64,000 nucleotides of DNA from positions 1 to 64,000 of the forward strand of contig JAHHHS010000022.1 in the NCBI GenBank assembly GCA_019359215.1, read 5' to 3'. The stretch comes from Nostoc indistinguendum CM1-VF10 (GTDB lineage: Bacteria; Cyanobacteriota; Cyanobacteriia; Cyanobacteriales; Nostocaceae). The notes beneath the pieces are model-generated. The model was not told the origin of the DNA. It was given only the letters and a program-made list of their open reading frames with translations, and did not search any database. Within the stretch, counting starts at the first letter, position 1, and each line of letters begins with the position of its first letter. Made by a program: the position numbers and the translations under genes. Of this stretch, positions 9,722 through 18,596 are shown piece after piece.

Positions 9722-10072
9722 TTATAACCCAACAGCTTTATCGAAGCGTAGTATTTCCAGACTGCGATCGCCGTATACTCCTTCTATTTGTTGGCGACAG
9801 CAGTCAATGGCAAAATCGTTAACCTCTTCTGGTTCAACCCCATACATATCTTGAAATACTTCTGATTCCACACGGCAGAAACGAGGACGATCTGAGTAGA
9901 TGCTACATTCTCGCGTGATCTGGTCGAAATTAACGCACCATCCATCTTCGCCTACCATGCTGAGGTAGATTTCTAGTTCTGGTGGAGAGAGATACTCATC
10001 TAAATCTGGACGCTCTGCTGGATCAAGATTGCAGCAGGCTCCACATTGTTTTACACATTGCCAAGTTGCCAT
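9722..10072 (-). CDS. YkgJ-type cysteine cluster protein (zinc/iron-binding, UPF0153)
   Basis: A 116-residue soluble protein with cysteines in the pattern of the YkgJ family: WQCVKQCGACCNLDP at the N-terminus, then DGWCVNFD, ECSIYSDRPRFCR and DCCRQQ. The clustered cysteines are thought to bind zinc or an iron centre; the biochemical role is not established for the family. ATG 10072 is the natural start. It is divergent to psb30 and convergent with nothing close; no operon partner is evident. Confidence 0.85.
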   Translation of the reverse strand: MATWQCVKQCGACCNLDPAERPDLDEYLSPPELEIYLSMVGEDGWCVNFDQITRECSIYSDRPRFCRVESEVFQDMYGVEPEEVNDFAIDCCRQQIEGVYGDRSLEILRFDKAVGL

Positions 10073-10269
10073 TTTAAATTAGGGATTAGGTATTGGGGAT
10101 TAGGTATTGAGAAAAATTTTCCCAATCCCCCTATTTTACGTTTTTATGTATTTTCTTATAATTTTGTTAAGTAAATTAAATCTAACAGGCCCTGGCCAGA
10201 TATGATCGATTGCGGGTTTTGTGATTAAGTTATTGAATTTTTTAAGGCAATTGGGAGGAGAAAAGGAAG

Positions 10270-10413
10270 ATGTTTGACGCTGTATCTGACTTGTTTAACG
10301 CTTTTAGTGGTATCAATTGGGAAGTTATTTTCCAATTGCTGTCCGTGGCGCTAATCGTGATTGCTGGGCCAGTGGTAATCTTTTTGCTGGCATTTCGCAA
10401 CGGCAACCTATAA
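10270..10413 (+). CDS. psb30: Photosystem II protein Psb30 (Ycf12)
   Basis: A 47-residue protein read directly from the sequence: an N-terminal stretch [12 protein letters not shown], then [16 protein letters not shown] and [16 protein letters not shown]. The single membrane helix with N-terminal NWEVI and C-terminal AGP.VIFLLA.R is the signature of Psb30/Ycf12, a small subunit at the edge of the PSII core next to cytochrome b559. A good site, GGGAGGAGAAAAGGAAG, precedes the ATG. The first 14 residues are longer than in many homologues. The gene is monocistronic and followed by an inverted repeat. Confidence 0.92.
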   Translation: MFDAVSDLFNAFSGINWEVIFQLLSVALIVIAGPVVIFLLAFRNGNL

Positions 10414-10419
10414 GAGTTC

Positions 10420-10500
10420 TGAGTGCTGATTGAGAGTTAGGAGTCAGGAGTGAGGAATTAAATTTTATATCTCAACTCATAACTCATAAATCAGCACTCA
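10420..10500. terminator. Inverted repeat after psb30, possible terminator
   Basis: TGAGTGCTGATT (10420-10431) and AATCAGCACTCA (10489-10500) are perfect 12-base inverted arms, with a repeat-rich interior of GAGTTAGGAG-like units. It lies between the convergent psb30 and recJ genes. It could terminate both or be a small repeat element. Confidence 0.5.
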
Positions 10501-10539
10501 CAGTATCACAGTCACAAGTGATAAGTTAATTAAAAACTC

Positions 10540-12693
10540 CTAACTCCTAACTCTTAACGCTTTAAGGGCAGCTTGAATAATACTGTCATAGTGTGGCTGA
10601 GAAATATCAACTTCTTTGCCGTTTTGACGATTAGTACCGAGTAAACCGATTATATGTCCTGGCTGCATAGCTAAGACTTTACCTTCAGAGTTTTTAATTC
10701 TTAATTCTGCTTCAATACCGTTTTTATAGAAACCACAAGTATACTTTCGCTGATTGTACTCAAAGGTGGTGCTTGACGGGGTAGGTGGCGAAGCAAAAAA
10801 TTGTTGAAGTTGAATTGGCAGTCTGGCACCTATTAACTCTAACTCGATAGTAGTATTACCGTTAAAGTAATTTTCTCGGAGTTTGTAAGCAACATCCACT
10901 CGCGGTGGTAAACGAAAATAGTCGCCCCAACGCCAAGCGATCGCTTTAATTTTATACTCCTGATTATCAATAGTTTGGGCAATTGTCAGTTTAATGTGAC
11001 CCTTCCCGACGATTTTTTGCTCAACCACTTGAACATTAGGTGTCCAAAAAACTGGATCGGGATTATCCATACCGCAGGGGTGCAAAGCATTAAGCTGTTG
11101 ATAAAGCTGCTGATTAATTTGATTCAGGTTGACTTCAGCATCAATTTTGAGCAGAGGCTTGAGATGCTGTGGTTCAAGACACTGGTTAGCAAATTCAATC
11201 AAACGCGATCGCAACATCTGTAAATTCTCTGCTGGTAGAGAGAATCCCCCGGCTGCTTTGTGTCCGCCAAATTTCCCTAGTAAATCGTGACAAGATTCCA
11301 GAGCTTCAAATACATGGAACTCTGGAATCGAGCGTGCAGAACCGCGTATGTGTTCCTCATCTTCATAAGTACCAATAAACACGGGAACACCGTAACGTTC
11401 CACCAATCGGGAAGCGACAATCCCAATAACGCCGTGATGCCAATTAGGTTGAACAACAACTAATACACGATCTTGTTCTAGAGATGTAACAAATTCTGTT
11501 TCTACATAAGCGATCGCTTCTTGTTCAATTTGCTCACACATTTGCTGGCGAGAGGCGTTGATTTGTTCGCACTGCATTGCTCTTTCCAGGGCCAACCCCA
11601 TATCATCTGTAGTCAGCAATTCAATAACAGTCTGGGGATTACCAATTCGACCAACAGCATTAATTCGTGGCCCCAAGCGAAAACCGATATCTTCAGGTTT
11701 CAGTGATTTGGGATTTGAGGAGTTAGGGATGTTTTTTTTCTCCCCTACTTCCCCTGCTCCCCCTGCTCCCCCTGCTCCCCCTGCTCCCCCTGCTCCCCCT
11801 GCTCCCCTGCTCCCCTGCTCCCCCTCTCCCCTGGTCTGCACGCCGCCTACTTGAATCAACGCCTGCACCCCAGCTAAGTTGGATTTGGGTAAATGCTGTA
11901 AACCACGTTTTACCCAACGGCGATTCACGCCAGTTAAGGGAGCTAAATCTGCGATCGTTCCTAGTGTAAATAGTGCTAGCATCGGCTGGATCAAGCCTTT
12001 AGTCTCCCCTAGCTGTTGTGCTAAAGAGACTGCCAAAATGTAGGCAACGCCAACACCAGCAACACCCCGATAAGGTGAGGATTCAGCTATTAATTTGGGG
12101 TTGAGGATAGCATTAGCTGGTGGTAATTTTTGGGGGATATCGTGATGATCGGTGATAATCACTGCAAGACCAAGTTCTCTAGCTCTGGCAACTGGTTCGA
12201 ACGCAGAGATGCCATTGTCTACAGTGAGAATTAATCCCACGCCTTCGCTGTGAAATTCTTCAACTATGCGTTTATTAATACCGTAGCCTTCGTGCATCCG
12301 GCTGGGAATAGCATAATCTACCTGTGCGCCTAAAGTGCGGAGACTACGCAAAAGTAGAGCAGTGCTGGTCATTCCATCAGCATCATAGTCACCACAAATA
12401 GCAATTTTTGTTTGAGAGGCGATCGCATTTTGCAACAACTCCAAACTAATTGCCAAATCTGGGAAATCCTCTAACGGCGAAGGTAAGACTAAAGACTCTG
12501 GATTTAAAAATGCTTGTGCCTGTTCTGGTGTTTCGATCCCCCGATTAATTAGTAACTGGCTGATAATCGGTGAAATATTAATTAAAACTGCCAGCTTTTG
12601 GGCAAATTCTGGTTTCTGCGGATAGATTTGCCAGCGCTGATTAGGTAAGCGCCTGCTAGGTTTTAAGAGTTCAGATACAGGTCGGTCTAGCAC
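10540..12693 (-). CDS. recJ: Single-stranded-DNA-specific exonuclease RecJ with in-frame repeat insertion
   Basis: 5'-3' exonuclease for ssDNA in recombination and mismatch repair. The DHH core is clear: [15 protein letters not shown] (motif I, about residue 100), [17 protein letters not shown] (DHH), then [15 protein letters not shown] [10 protein letters not shown]. The DHHA1 part follows with [13 protein letters not shown] and [12 protein letters not shown], and a C-terminal OB-like region. Between the two, around residues 290-325, sits a segment that does not belong to the family: [19 protein letters not shown] followed by [16 protein letters not shown]. It is encoded by a 9-base tandem repeat found also between genes, so it looks like an intergenic repeat that entered an exposed loop without breaking the frame. 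All catalytic motifs are present, so the enzyme is probably active. Confidence 0.93.
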   Translation of the reverse strand: MLDRPVSELLKPSRRLPNQRWQIYPQKPEFAQKLAVLINISPIISQLLINRGIETPEQAQAFLNPESLVLPSPLEDFPDLAISLELLQNAIASQTKIAICGDYDADGMTSTALLLRSLRTLGAQVDYAIPSRMHEGYGINKRIVEEFHSEGVGLILTVDNGISAFEPVARARELGLAVIITDHHDIPQKLPPANAILNPKLIAESSPYRGVAGVGVAYILAVSLAQQLGETKGLIQPMLALFTLGTIADLAPLTGVNRRWVKRGLQHLPKSNLAGVQALIQVGGVQTRGEGEQGSRGAGGAGGAGGAGGAGGAGEVGEKKNIPNSSNPKSLKPEDIGFRLGPRINAVGRIGNPQTVIELLTTDDMGLALERAMQCEQINASRQQMCEQIEQEAIAYVETEFVTSLEQDRVLVVVQPNWHHGVIGIVASRLVERYGVPVFIGTYEDEEHIRGSARSIPEFHVFEALESCHDLLGKFGGHKAAGGFSLPAENLQMLRSRLIEFANQCLEPQHLKPLLKIDAEVNLNQINQQLYQQLNALHPCGMDNPDPVFWTPNVQVVEQKIVGKGHIKLTIAQTIDNQEYKIKAIAWRWGDYFRLPPRVDVAYKLRENYFNGNTTIELELIGARLPIQLQQFFASPPTPSSTTFEYNQRKYTCGFYKNGIEAELRIKNSEGKVLAMQPGHIIGLLGTNRQNGKEVDISQPHYDSIIQAALKALRVRS
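11745..11830. repeat. Tandem 9-base repeat array inside recJ
   Basis: About eight to nine units of CCTGCTCCC, two of them shortened, on the plus strand, read on the minus strand as GGA GCA GGG and so on, which gives a Gly-Ala-Gly run in RecJ. Because the unit is 9 bases, gain or loss of units keeps the frame. Confidence 0.9.
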
Positions 12694-12732
12694 AGTATAA
12701 ACTTAGGAATTTTTAGTGTCAACTTAGAGCAG

Positions 12733-12860
12733 GACAAATGGAATTTGCGGCTACTCTTACGAGAACGCGTTCGGCGTTAGCGCAGCGGTAGCGACGTTCG
12801 CGTAGCGTCTCGCAGAGAAGGAGCGTCACCCGCAGGGTAGTCCGCGGAGGCGAACTAAGG
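12733..12860. repeat. GC-rich dispersed repeat upstream of recJ
   Basis: A GC-rich island in AT-rich DNA containing interlocking palindromes such as ACGCGTTCGGCGTTAGCGCAG and GACGTTCGCGTAGCGTC. This type of sequence (GCGTAGCGTCTC blocks) is a common repeat family in Nostoc genomes. A further unit at 12880-12906 (CCTACCTCCGTGGGTTTTGC and following) resembles 57754-57780. The rest of 12694-13188 shows nothing else recognisable. Confidence 0.6.
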
Positions 12861-13188
12861 AAAAATTGAGTGTTTGAAACCTACCTCCGTGGGTTTTGCC
12901 TGTGTAGAAGCGGTTTCTAACCGCCGATTTAACTATTTGCTATCTAAAACACGTTTACCCTACCATCATCCATAATATACAAAGAGCGATCGCCAAGAGA
13001 GCGCCAAGTCGGACGGAGTTCAAGCCGCAATGTGCCAAAGTTGGGTTTCGAGACAATTGCTTGTAGTGACAAACTCTCAATTTTTACAAAAAATTACCAC
13101 TAGCTAATTTAACACCTCCAATTCAACTAAATTTTAATACTTATATCTGAGAATGAACCAAGGTATTAAATGGTTCGTAAATCTAGTT

Positions 13189-13335
13189 TCATTTCGTCCC
13201 TGGCAAGGCTCGAATGAGTTCTCGAATCACATCAGTTGCTGGTCTGCCCGTCTGTTCACAATACTTTTCAAGGTTCTTGGCTTCATTTGATGCCAGGTTA
13301 ATAGTGATTCGCTTGACGGCCCATTTTTTGTTCAT
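13189..13335 (-). CDS. Small ribbon-helix-helix (CopG-like) DNA-binding protein
   Basis: A 48-residue reading frame: MNKKWAVKRITINLASNEAK, then NLEKYCEQTGRPATDVIREL and IRALPGTK. The basic strand VKRITINL followed by two helices (ASNEAKNLEKYCEQ, PATDVIRELIRAL) is the ribbon-helix-helix plan of CopG/Arc repressors. No toxin gene lies next to it, so it is either a stand-alone regulator or the leftover antitoxin of a lost pair. The ribosome site is poor. The ATG at 13335 is chosen because it begins just before the DNA-binding strand. Confidence 0.6.
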   Translation of the reverse strand: MNKKWAVKRITINLASNEAKNLEKYCEQTGRPATDVIRELIRALPGTK

Positions 13336-13770
13336 GCTGAAACAGATAAAAATTTTTTAAAGCTTAATTGCAATCAATTTAGGATTAAAAATACTGAAGA
13401 ACACCTTAACCTAAACTTGTACTAATTTTAACTCAACCTTTGCTTACTCTGTATGCGTTAGTAAGAAAATTATGTAGTAACTATGGTAAGATACGGTATC
13501 CCTATCGGGATTTAGGTGTAATTTTACTATTAATCCAGAGCTAGAAGCCAAATTGGAGGTTTTTACGAGTTGCTATTTACTGCATTAAGGATTGTAGATT
13601 TATGAAGCTGCAACTCACCCAATTACATATACTCTGAGCCAAATTAACTGGAGTGTAGACCTATGAAATGCACACATGATGGTTGCAAGTAGGAAATCAG
13701 GTGTCTACGCCTACAGCATAAAATTTGCATATTTTCTGTGGAGTTTTTTTACTAAACTTGAGGAGTACAA
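13336..13770. other. Intergenic region, promoter area of the hydroxylase-like gene
   Basis: AT-rich DNA with a small hairpin, ATCCCTATCGGGAT near 13499-13512. A competing short open frame (13676-13876) overlaps the real gene in another frame and has no domain. No RNA gene seen. Confidence 0.35.
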
Positions 13771-14271
13771 ATGCTTGAGGCTATCGCTGTTGCTTGGTTA
13801 TTATTGTTTTTTGGCGATTTTCTATCTACATTCTTTTACCACATACCCGAGCACGTTTTTGGTAGCCTACATTTAAAAACGCACCACTCCTGGAAGAAAG
13901 ACTTCCGCCACTACGCTATTTTGACTTTTAATCCCCAGGTTCTTTTAGATGGTATCTTGGGAGCTTTGCCTTATGTATTTTTAGCAGTAGTCTTGTGGTC
14001 TTTTTCTCCCATCGGCGTTGTTTCTGGATTACTGCTAGGTCAGTTTCATGTATGGTGGAGACACATAAGTGTACTAGGTTGGCAAACTTCAAAACCTGTC
14101 AATATTTTATGCCAAGTTCTATTTATTACTACTCCTGAAAGGCACTGGTTGCACCATCACAAAACTAATTTGGGTTTCGGTGATATTTTCACGTTCTTTG
14201 AACAACCTGCACAAATGTGGTTACGCTGGCTTCGGCTACTCAGACTTCGTTTTCGCTACTCTCGGATCTGA
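13771..14271 (+). CDS. Fatty-acid hydroxylase/sterol-desaturase-like membrane protein
   Basis: 166 residues with three or four membrane segments and clustered histidines: FFYHIPEHVF and LHLKTHHSW near the N-terminus, QFHVWWRH in the middle and RHWLHHHKTN toward the C-terminus. These match the HX(3-4)H and HXXHH boxes that bind the di-iron centre in the fatty-acid hydroxylase superfamily (sterol desaturases, carotenoid hydroxylases). ATG 13771 follows GAGGAG at good spacing. It acts in the membrane, probably on a lipid or carotenoid, but the substrate cannot be named. It is followed by a strong bidirectional terminator. Confidence 0.75.
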   Translation: MLEAIAVAWLLLFFGDFLSTFFYHIPEHVFGSLHLKTHHSWKKDFRHYAILTFNPQVLLDGILGALPYVFLAVVLWSFSPIGVVSGLLLGQFHVWWRHISVLGWQTSKPVNILCQVLFITTPERHWLHHHKTNLGFGDIFTFFEQPAQMWLRWLRLLRLRFRYSRI

Positions 14272-14310
14272 CTGAAGCGATCGCTGACCTAAATACTTTT
14301 TAAAGTTACC

Positions 14311-14336
14311 AAAAAGCTGCGATCGCAGCTTTTTTT
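14311..14336. terminator. Bidirectional rho-independent terminator built around HIP1
   Basis: AAAAAGCTGC GATCGC AGCTTTTTT style perfect palindrome: A-rich on the left, T-rich on the right, so it can end transcription from both convergent genes. The core contains the HIP1 octamer GCGATCGC as the loop-proximal part of the stem. Confidence 0.85.
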
Positions 14337-14367
14337 GTAGACTTGTTACTAATGCTTCGTTAATGGA

Positions 14368-15348
14368 TCAACGGTTAACAGTACTCATGTCAGGGTAGCG
14401 CTCACCTGCGGCCACATTTTTAGGTGCAACTGCTTCCAGCCGATTCAACTCTTGTTCAGTCAGGTTAATTTTGGTAGCTGCAACATTCTCCTCCAAGTAA
14501 GTACGGCGTTTTGTACCAGGAATTGGGACAATATCTTCTCCCTGAGCCAAAAGCCATGCTAGTGCAAGTTGACTAGAAGTCACTCCTTTTTCGGTGGCAA
14601 TTGCCTTGACTTGCTCGACTAATTGTAGGTTCTTATAAAAATTCTCGCCTTGAAAGCGAGGAGCATTTCTGCGATAGTCATCAGGTGCTAGATCATCAGG
14701 GCTGGTGATTGCACCTGATAAAAACCCTCTTCCTAATGGGCTATAGGGAACAAACCCAATTCCTAATTCCCGCACAGTGGGTAAAATCTCATCCTCTGGC
14801 TCTCGACTCCAAAGAGAGTATTCTGTTTGGAGTGCCGTAATGGGGTGAACTCTTACAGCTCGCCGAATCGTCGCAGGAGCAGCCTCTGAAAGCCCCAAAT
14901 GACGAACTTTTCCAAGCTTAACTAACTCTGCCATTGCTCCTACAGTATCTTCGATCGGTACGGTTGGATCTACGCGATGTTGATAATAGAGGTCAATCAC
15001 TTCCACTCCCAGACGTTTTAATGAGGCATCGCAAGCTTGATGGACATATTCTGGTCTGCCACTAATGCCTTTCCAACCACCATCTTCAGTGCGGACATTG
15101 CCAAACTTGGTTGCTAATACTACTTGATCTCAGCGATCTTTAATTGCTTTGCCTATTAGTTGCTCATTAGTAAAAGGCCCATACATATCAGCAGTATCAA
15201 GAAAATTAACTCCTAATTCTAATGCTCGATGAATTGTAGCAATCGCCTCAATTTCATCACGACCACTATAAAACTCAGACATTCCCATGCAACCAAGTCC
15301 GATAGTTGAAACTTCTAACCCAAGTTTCCCTAACTTTCTGGTTCTCAT
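14368..15348 (-). pseudogene. Aldo/keto reductase gene broken by one in-frame stop
   Basis: The 5' part (15130-15348) codes [47 protein letters not shown] and ends AIKDR; the 3' part (from 15129 on) continues in the same frame with [46 protein letters not shown] and [17 protein letters not shown]. Joined they make a normal 326-residue NADPH-dependent aldo/keto reductase of the AKR13-like group, with the catalytic Asp-Tyr (DTADMY), Lys (ATKFG) and His (QHRVDP) all present. The only lesion is TGA at 15130-15132, where relatives have Arg ([10 protein letters not shown] type), consistent with CGA to TGA. It is either a very young pseudogene or a sequencing error. A 212-residue fragment could still be made from ATG 15006 but would lack the cofactor-side strands. 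Confidence 0.85.
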
Positions 15349-15453
15349 TAAATAATCTCCTGGTCAGTAATTGGTCAGATAAAATCAAGTCTTTCAGAAT
15401 TATCCCTTTCCTAATCAGCAATTCATCTACACTTAGAAGTATTTACTGTAGGA

Positions 15454-15522
15454 CTTCTGAATCCCCCACTAATAGCTAGCGCAGTGCGAAGGAGTTCGCT
15501 TACTCCTGCTTATTCAGAAGCT
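15454..15522. repeat. Short inverted repeat element
   Basis: CTTCTGAAT and ATTCAGAAG form 9-base inverted arms about 68 bases apart, enclosing a GC-richer core with GCGCAGTGCGAAGGAGTTCGC. It lies in the divergent spacer between the broken reductase and the BioD-like gene and resembles a small non-coding repeat. Confidence 0.4.
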
Positions 15523-15631
15523 AATTCTGGGAAACCTTAATTTGTGAGAGCGAGAGGCTTTTGCCAGAAGGAACTAGAATTAGGAAACACCTAGCTGGGT
15601 TCTTCTGACTTTTGAAATTAGGAGTGCATGT

Positions 15632-16726
15632 GTGCCAAAATCCCCTAAATATTTGCTGATTGGATCAACCGAGACTTACAGCGGTAAATCTGCAACTGTT
15701 CTGGGTTTGTCTCATCAGCTACAGCAAAAAGGACTGGATATTACCTACGGTAAACCGCTCGGTACGTGTCTGAATTCCTCTAGTGGAACCGTAATTGAGG
15801 AAGATGTCCAATTCATCGCTCTTAGCCTCAATTTGCCGGAAAACCGTGTTGCACCTACAATGCTGGCTTTGGATGAACTCAATGTGCAAAAGCGCTTACG
15901 AGGGGAAGACAAAACCGATTATCAGCAGTCCCTAATACAGCAATATTTGCAAATGTCCCAAGGAGATTTGGTGTTACTGGAGGGGCCTGGTGATTTTTCC
16001 GAAGGTAATTTGTTTGACTTGTCTTTGCTGCAAATGGCTGAAGTGTTAGATGCTGGTGTGCTGCTAGTAACCCGCTATAAATCGTTGCTTTCGGTTGAGG
16101 CGCTATTGGCTGCTAAAGGGCGTGTAGGCGATCGCTTGTTTGGAGTTGTGATCAATGATATTCCTGTCACCCAACTAGAAGCAGTTGACAGTCTCTTGCG
16201 TCCCTTTTTGGAACAGCAGGGGATTCCGGTGCTAGCAATGCTCCCCAACAGCGATTTGCTGCGCAGTGTCAGTGTTGGCGAACTGGTGAAGCAGTTAAAG
16301 GCTGATGTTCTTTGCCGCAACGATCGCTTAGATTTGTTGGTGGAAAGTTTAGCAATTGGGGCGATGAATGTCAATTCTGCTGTGAAATATTTCCGAAAAC
16401 GCCGGAATATGGCAGTGGTAACAGGAGGCGATCGCGTGGAAATTCAGCAAGCAGCTTTGGAAACTTCTACCCAATGTTTAATTCTCACTGGGCAACTACC
16501 ACCGCCGCCGTTCATTCTCAGTCGCGCTGAAGAACTAGAAATCCCCATTTTATCTGTTGACTTAGACACTCTCACTACTGTAGAAATTGTTGACCGCACT
16601 TTTGGGCAAGTCCGCCTCCACGAGCCGATTAAGGTTCACTGTATTCGCCAGTTAATGTCTGAGCATTTTGACATTGACCGCCTGTTGTCTAAACTTGGTT
16701 TAACTCCCGCAGCAGCATTGTCTTAA
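15632..16726 (+). CDS. BioD-like ATPase fold plus DRTGG domain (phosphotransacetylase-type regulatory protein)
   Basis: The first 220 residues have a dethiobiotin-synthetase-like P-loop, IGSTETYSGKSATVLGL, and a YGKPLGTCL segment, with LLEGPGDFSEGN as the second loop. The C-terminal half ending near residue 340 contains a DRTGG domain (TGGDRVEIQQAAL, then GQVRLHEPIKVHCIRQL), the module found in the N-terminal part of long phosphate acetyltransferases (Pta). The Pta catalytic domain itself is absent. The cyanobacterial family of this size is conserved but of unproven role. Start is GTG 15632, preceded by AGGAG at 7 bases; an ATG at 15628 is in another frame. Confidence 0.75.
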   Translation: MPKSPKYLLIGSTETYSGKSATVLGLSHQLQQKGLDITYGKPLGTCLNSSSGTVIEEDVQFIALSLNLPENRVAPTMLALDELNVQKRLRGEDKTDYQQSLIQQYLQMSQGDLVLLEGPGDFSEGNLFDLSLLQMAEVLDAGVLLVTRYKSLLSVEALLAAKGRVGDRLFGVVINDIPVTQLEAVDSLLRPFLEQQGIPVLAMLPNSDLLRSVSVGELVKQLKADVLCRNDRLDLLVESLAIGAMNVNSAVKYFRKRRNMAVVTGGDRVEIQQAALETSTQCLILTGQLPPPPFILSRAEELEIPILSVDLDTLTTVEIVDRTFGQVRLHEPIKVHCIRQLMSEHFDIDRLLSKLGLTPAAALS

Positions 16727-16972
16727 CCTCATTAACTCAAATAATTGAGAGCATCAATGCTCATTTATCAGTTAGGAGGCTGTATTGCTGATCAGGGCAG
16801 CCGGCTCGCTGTCACCTCCCAGGCGACGGCGTGCTGTTCTTTTGTCACCAAGTAATGGAGTTACTTAACCAAACAATTGAAAATTAGTAGCAATGTCTAA
16901 CTCAAGTTTTCCTCGCACCTACACGCTGTTTGGTAAAATATCTGGGTCGTTTAATTCGGATTATGTCCATCT
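16727..16972. other. Spacer with GC-rich imperfect hairpins, unexplained
   Basis: Between 16775 and 16850 the sequence becomes GC-rich (GGAGGCTG, CAGCCGGCTCGCTGTC, ACCTCCCAGGCGACGGCG) with complementary pieces that could fold. No protein is coded. It might be a structured leader of the next gene or a repeat; I cannot assign it to a known RNA family. Confidence 0.25.
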
Positions 16973-17476
16973 TTGAGCCAGTCAACAGACCTTATTAACC
17001 TCGATACATTAGCGCAAGAACTAGCGACAATCCAGCAAACGGGTTCCAAAAGAATCGCCTTGCTGGGTTCTCGTCATGTTCCGATTACGCATCAGAATCT
17101 TATTGAAATGATGACATATGCCCTAGTTTTATCGGGTAATCGCATCATTACTTCTGGTGCTACAGGTACAAATTCAGCAGCTATCAAGGGAGCAACGCGA
17201 GCTGATGCAAATTTGTTGACGGTGATTCTACCCCAAAGCCTGGAACGCCAGCCTTTGGAATCACGCCAGCAACTAGAACAGGTAATGCATCTAGTGGAAA
17301 ATCCCAGTAATGATAATATGTCCCTTGCTGAAGCTAGTTACCTGTGCAACAAGGAAATTGTCTCTCGTTGCCAGCAACTGATCTGCTTTGCATTCCACGA
17401 CAGTCGCACCCTGTTGCAAACTTGTCAAGATGCAGAAGAACAAAGAAAAGTAGTGACCCTCTTCTACTTTGACTAG
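16973..17476 (+). CDS. SLOG/DprA-like Rossmann protein
   Basis: 167 residues with KRIALLGSRHVPIT, then a long gap and GNRIITSGATGTNSAAIKGA, which is the nucleotide-binding glycine-rich pattern of the SLOG superfamily (DprA/Smf, LOG, TIR-linked sensors). The C-terminal part ends in VTLFYFD. Length is shorter than full DprA (about 300-370 residues), so it lacks the winged-helix part and is probably not the transformation protein itself. The only in-frame start is TTG 16973 with no clear ribosome site; ATG 16963 is out of frame. Ligand is unknown. Confidence 0.6.
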   Translation: MSQSTDLINLDTLAQELATIQQTGSKRIALLGSRHVPITHQNLIEMMTYALVLSGNRIITSGATGTNSAAIKGATRADANLLTVILPQSLERQPLESRQQLEQVMHLVENPSNDNMSLAEASYLCNKEIVSRCQQLICFAFHDSRTLLQTCQDAEEQRKVVTLFYFD

Positions 17477-17563
17477 TCATTTGTCATTTGTCTTTTGTCA
17501 TTTGTCCTTTGCATTTGACTAATGACTGATGACTAATGACTCATAACCAATGCTTAATAAATA

Positions 17564-17962
17564 ATGATTATTTTTTTGTACTCGATCGCTGCTGCTGCCG
17601 TTTTAATTTACCTGCCATTTTTGCTGGTAGCTTATGCCCGTACGCGTATTGGGTATGAAATGTTTTCTACTCCTCGTGCTATGTTTGATAAATTGCCACC
17701 ATACGCCCAACGAGCCACTTGGGCACATCAAAACACCTTTGAAGCATTTATGGTGTTTGCGGCAGCAGCATTAATGGCATACGTAACAGGTCTAAATTCT
17801 TTGACAGCACAAGTGGCTGCGATGGCTTTTGTGGTGGCCCGTTTTCTCTACTCAATTTTTTATATTTTGAATGTACCCCTTTTGCGATCGCTGATGTTTG
17901 CCATTGGCATTCTTAGCTCTATCACTCTCTTTTTCTTGAGTATCGTCCAAGCTACTAGTTAA
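17564..17962 (+). CDS. MAPEG family membrane protein
   Basis: A 132-residue protein with four membrane helices. The segment RATWAHQNTFEAFMVFAAAAL is the conserved helix 2 motif of MAPEG proteins (membrane-associated proteins in eicosanoid and glutathione metabolism), followed by VVARFLYSIFYI. Bacterial members can have glutathione transferase or peroxidase activity. The 80 bases before it hold a direct-repeat block (TCATTTGTC, TGACTAATGAC units). It is the first of two plus-strand genes but the next gene is separated by repeat DNA. Confidence 0.85.
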   Translation: MIIFLYSIAAAAVLIYLPFLLVAYARTRIGYEMFSTPRAMFDKLPPYAQRATWAHQNTFEAFMVFAAAALMAYVTGLNSLTAQVAAMAFVVARFLYSIFYILNVPLLRSLMFAIGILSSITLFFLSIVQATS

Positions 17963-18055
17963 GTGAGGAACGGGGGATGAGGGAGCAGGGGAAAGCAGGG
18001 GAAGAAATGCCCAATGCCCAATCCAAAATCCAAAATCTAAAATCTAAAATGTTTT

Positions 18056-18547
18056 ATGGCTTCTACTTTTTCCTTTGACATTGTGAGCGACTTTGACCGA
18101 CAAGAGTTGGTTAACGCCGTCGATCAAGTTATCCGAGACATCAAAGGTCGTTACGACCTCAAAGACACTGAAACTACTGTCGAATTAGTCGAAGAGAGCA
18201 TTAACGTTAGTACTGACAGCGAGTTTACCTTAGATTCTGTACACAACATTTTGCGAGAGAAAGCCGCCAAGCGTAACCTCTCCCAGAAAATCTTTGATTT
18301 TGGCAAAGTTGAATCAGCCAGTGGTAATCGCGTGCGTCAAGAAATCAAACTCAAAAAAGGCATTAGTCAGGAAATCGCCAAACAAATTTCCAAATTGATT
18401 CGGGACGAATTCAAAAAGGTACAAGCCTCAATCCAAGGGGATGCTGTGCGAGTTTCTGCCAAATCTAAAGATGACTTACAAGTAGTGATGCAACGGCTTA
18501 AACAAGAAGACTACCCAGTGGCTTTGCAATTTACAAATTATCGTTAA
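18056..18547 (+). CDS. YajQ family nucleotide-binding protein (UPF0234)
   Basis: A 163-residue soluble protein that begins [20 protein letters not shown] and contains [12 protein letters not shown] and [20 protein letters not shown], all hallmarks of the YajQ family. It has two RNP-like alpha-beta domains. Members bind nucleic acids or cyclic di-GMP; in Xanthomonas a homologue is a cyclic di-GMP effector. The family length is matched exactly and the start is certain. A hairpin of TTCGTAATTCGTA arms follows. Confidence 0.92.
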   Translation: MASTFSFDIVSDFDRQELVNAVDQVIRDIKGRYDLKDTETTVELVEESINVSTDSEFTLDSVHNILREKAAKRNLSQKIFDFGKVESASGNRVRQEIKLKKGISQEIAKQISKLIRDEFKKVQASIQGDAVRVSAKSKDDLQVVMQRLKQEDYPVALQFTNYR

Positions 18548-18551
18548 AAGA

Positions 18552-18591
18552 TTCGTAATTCGTAGCAAATAATTCGGTTACGAATTACGAA
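18552..18591. terminator. Inverted repeat between convergent yajQ-like and GST genes
   Basis: TTCGTAATTCGTA (18552-18564) pairs perfectly with TACGAATTACGAA (18579-18591) around a 14-base loop. The 13-bp stem fits a shared terminator, although the same TTCGTAATTCGTA arm is also a common Nostoc repeat. Confidence 0.65.
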
Positions 18592-18596
18592 CTATT

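Noticed and set aside
13676..13876. Plus-strand open frame overlapping the hydroxylase-like gene
   Set aside because: Another frame, no histidine motifs; the 13771 frame has ribosome site and domain.
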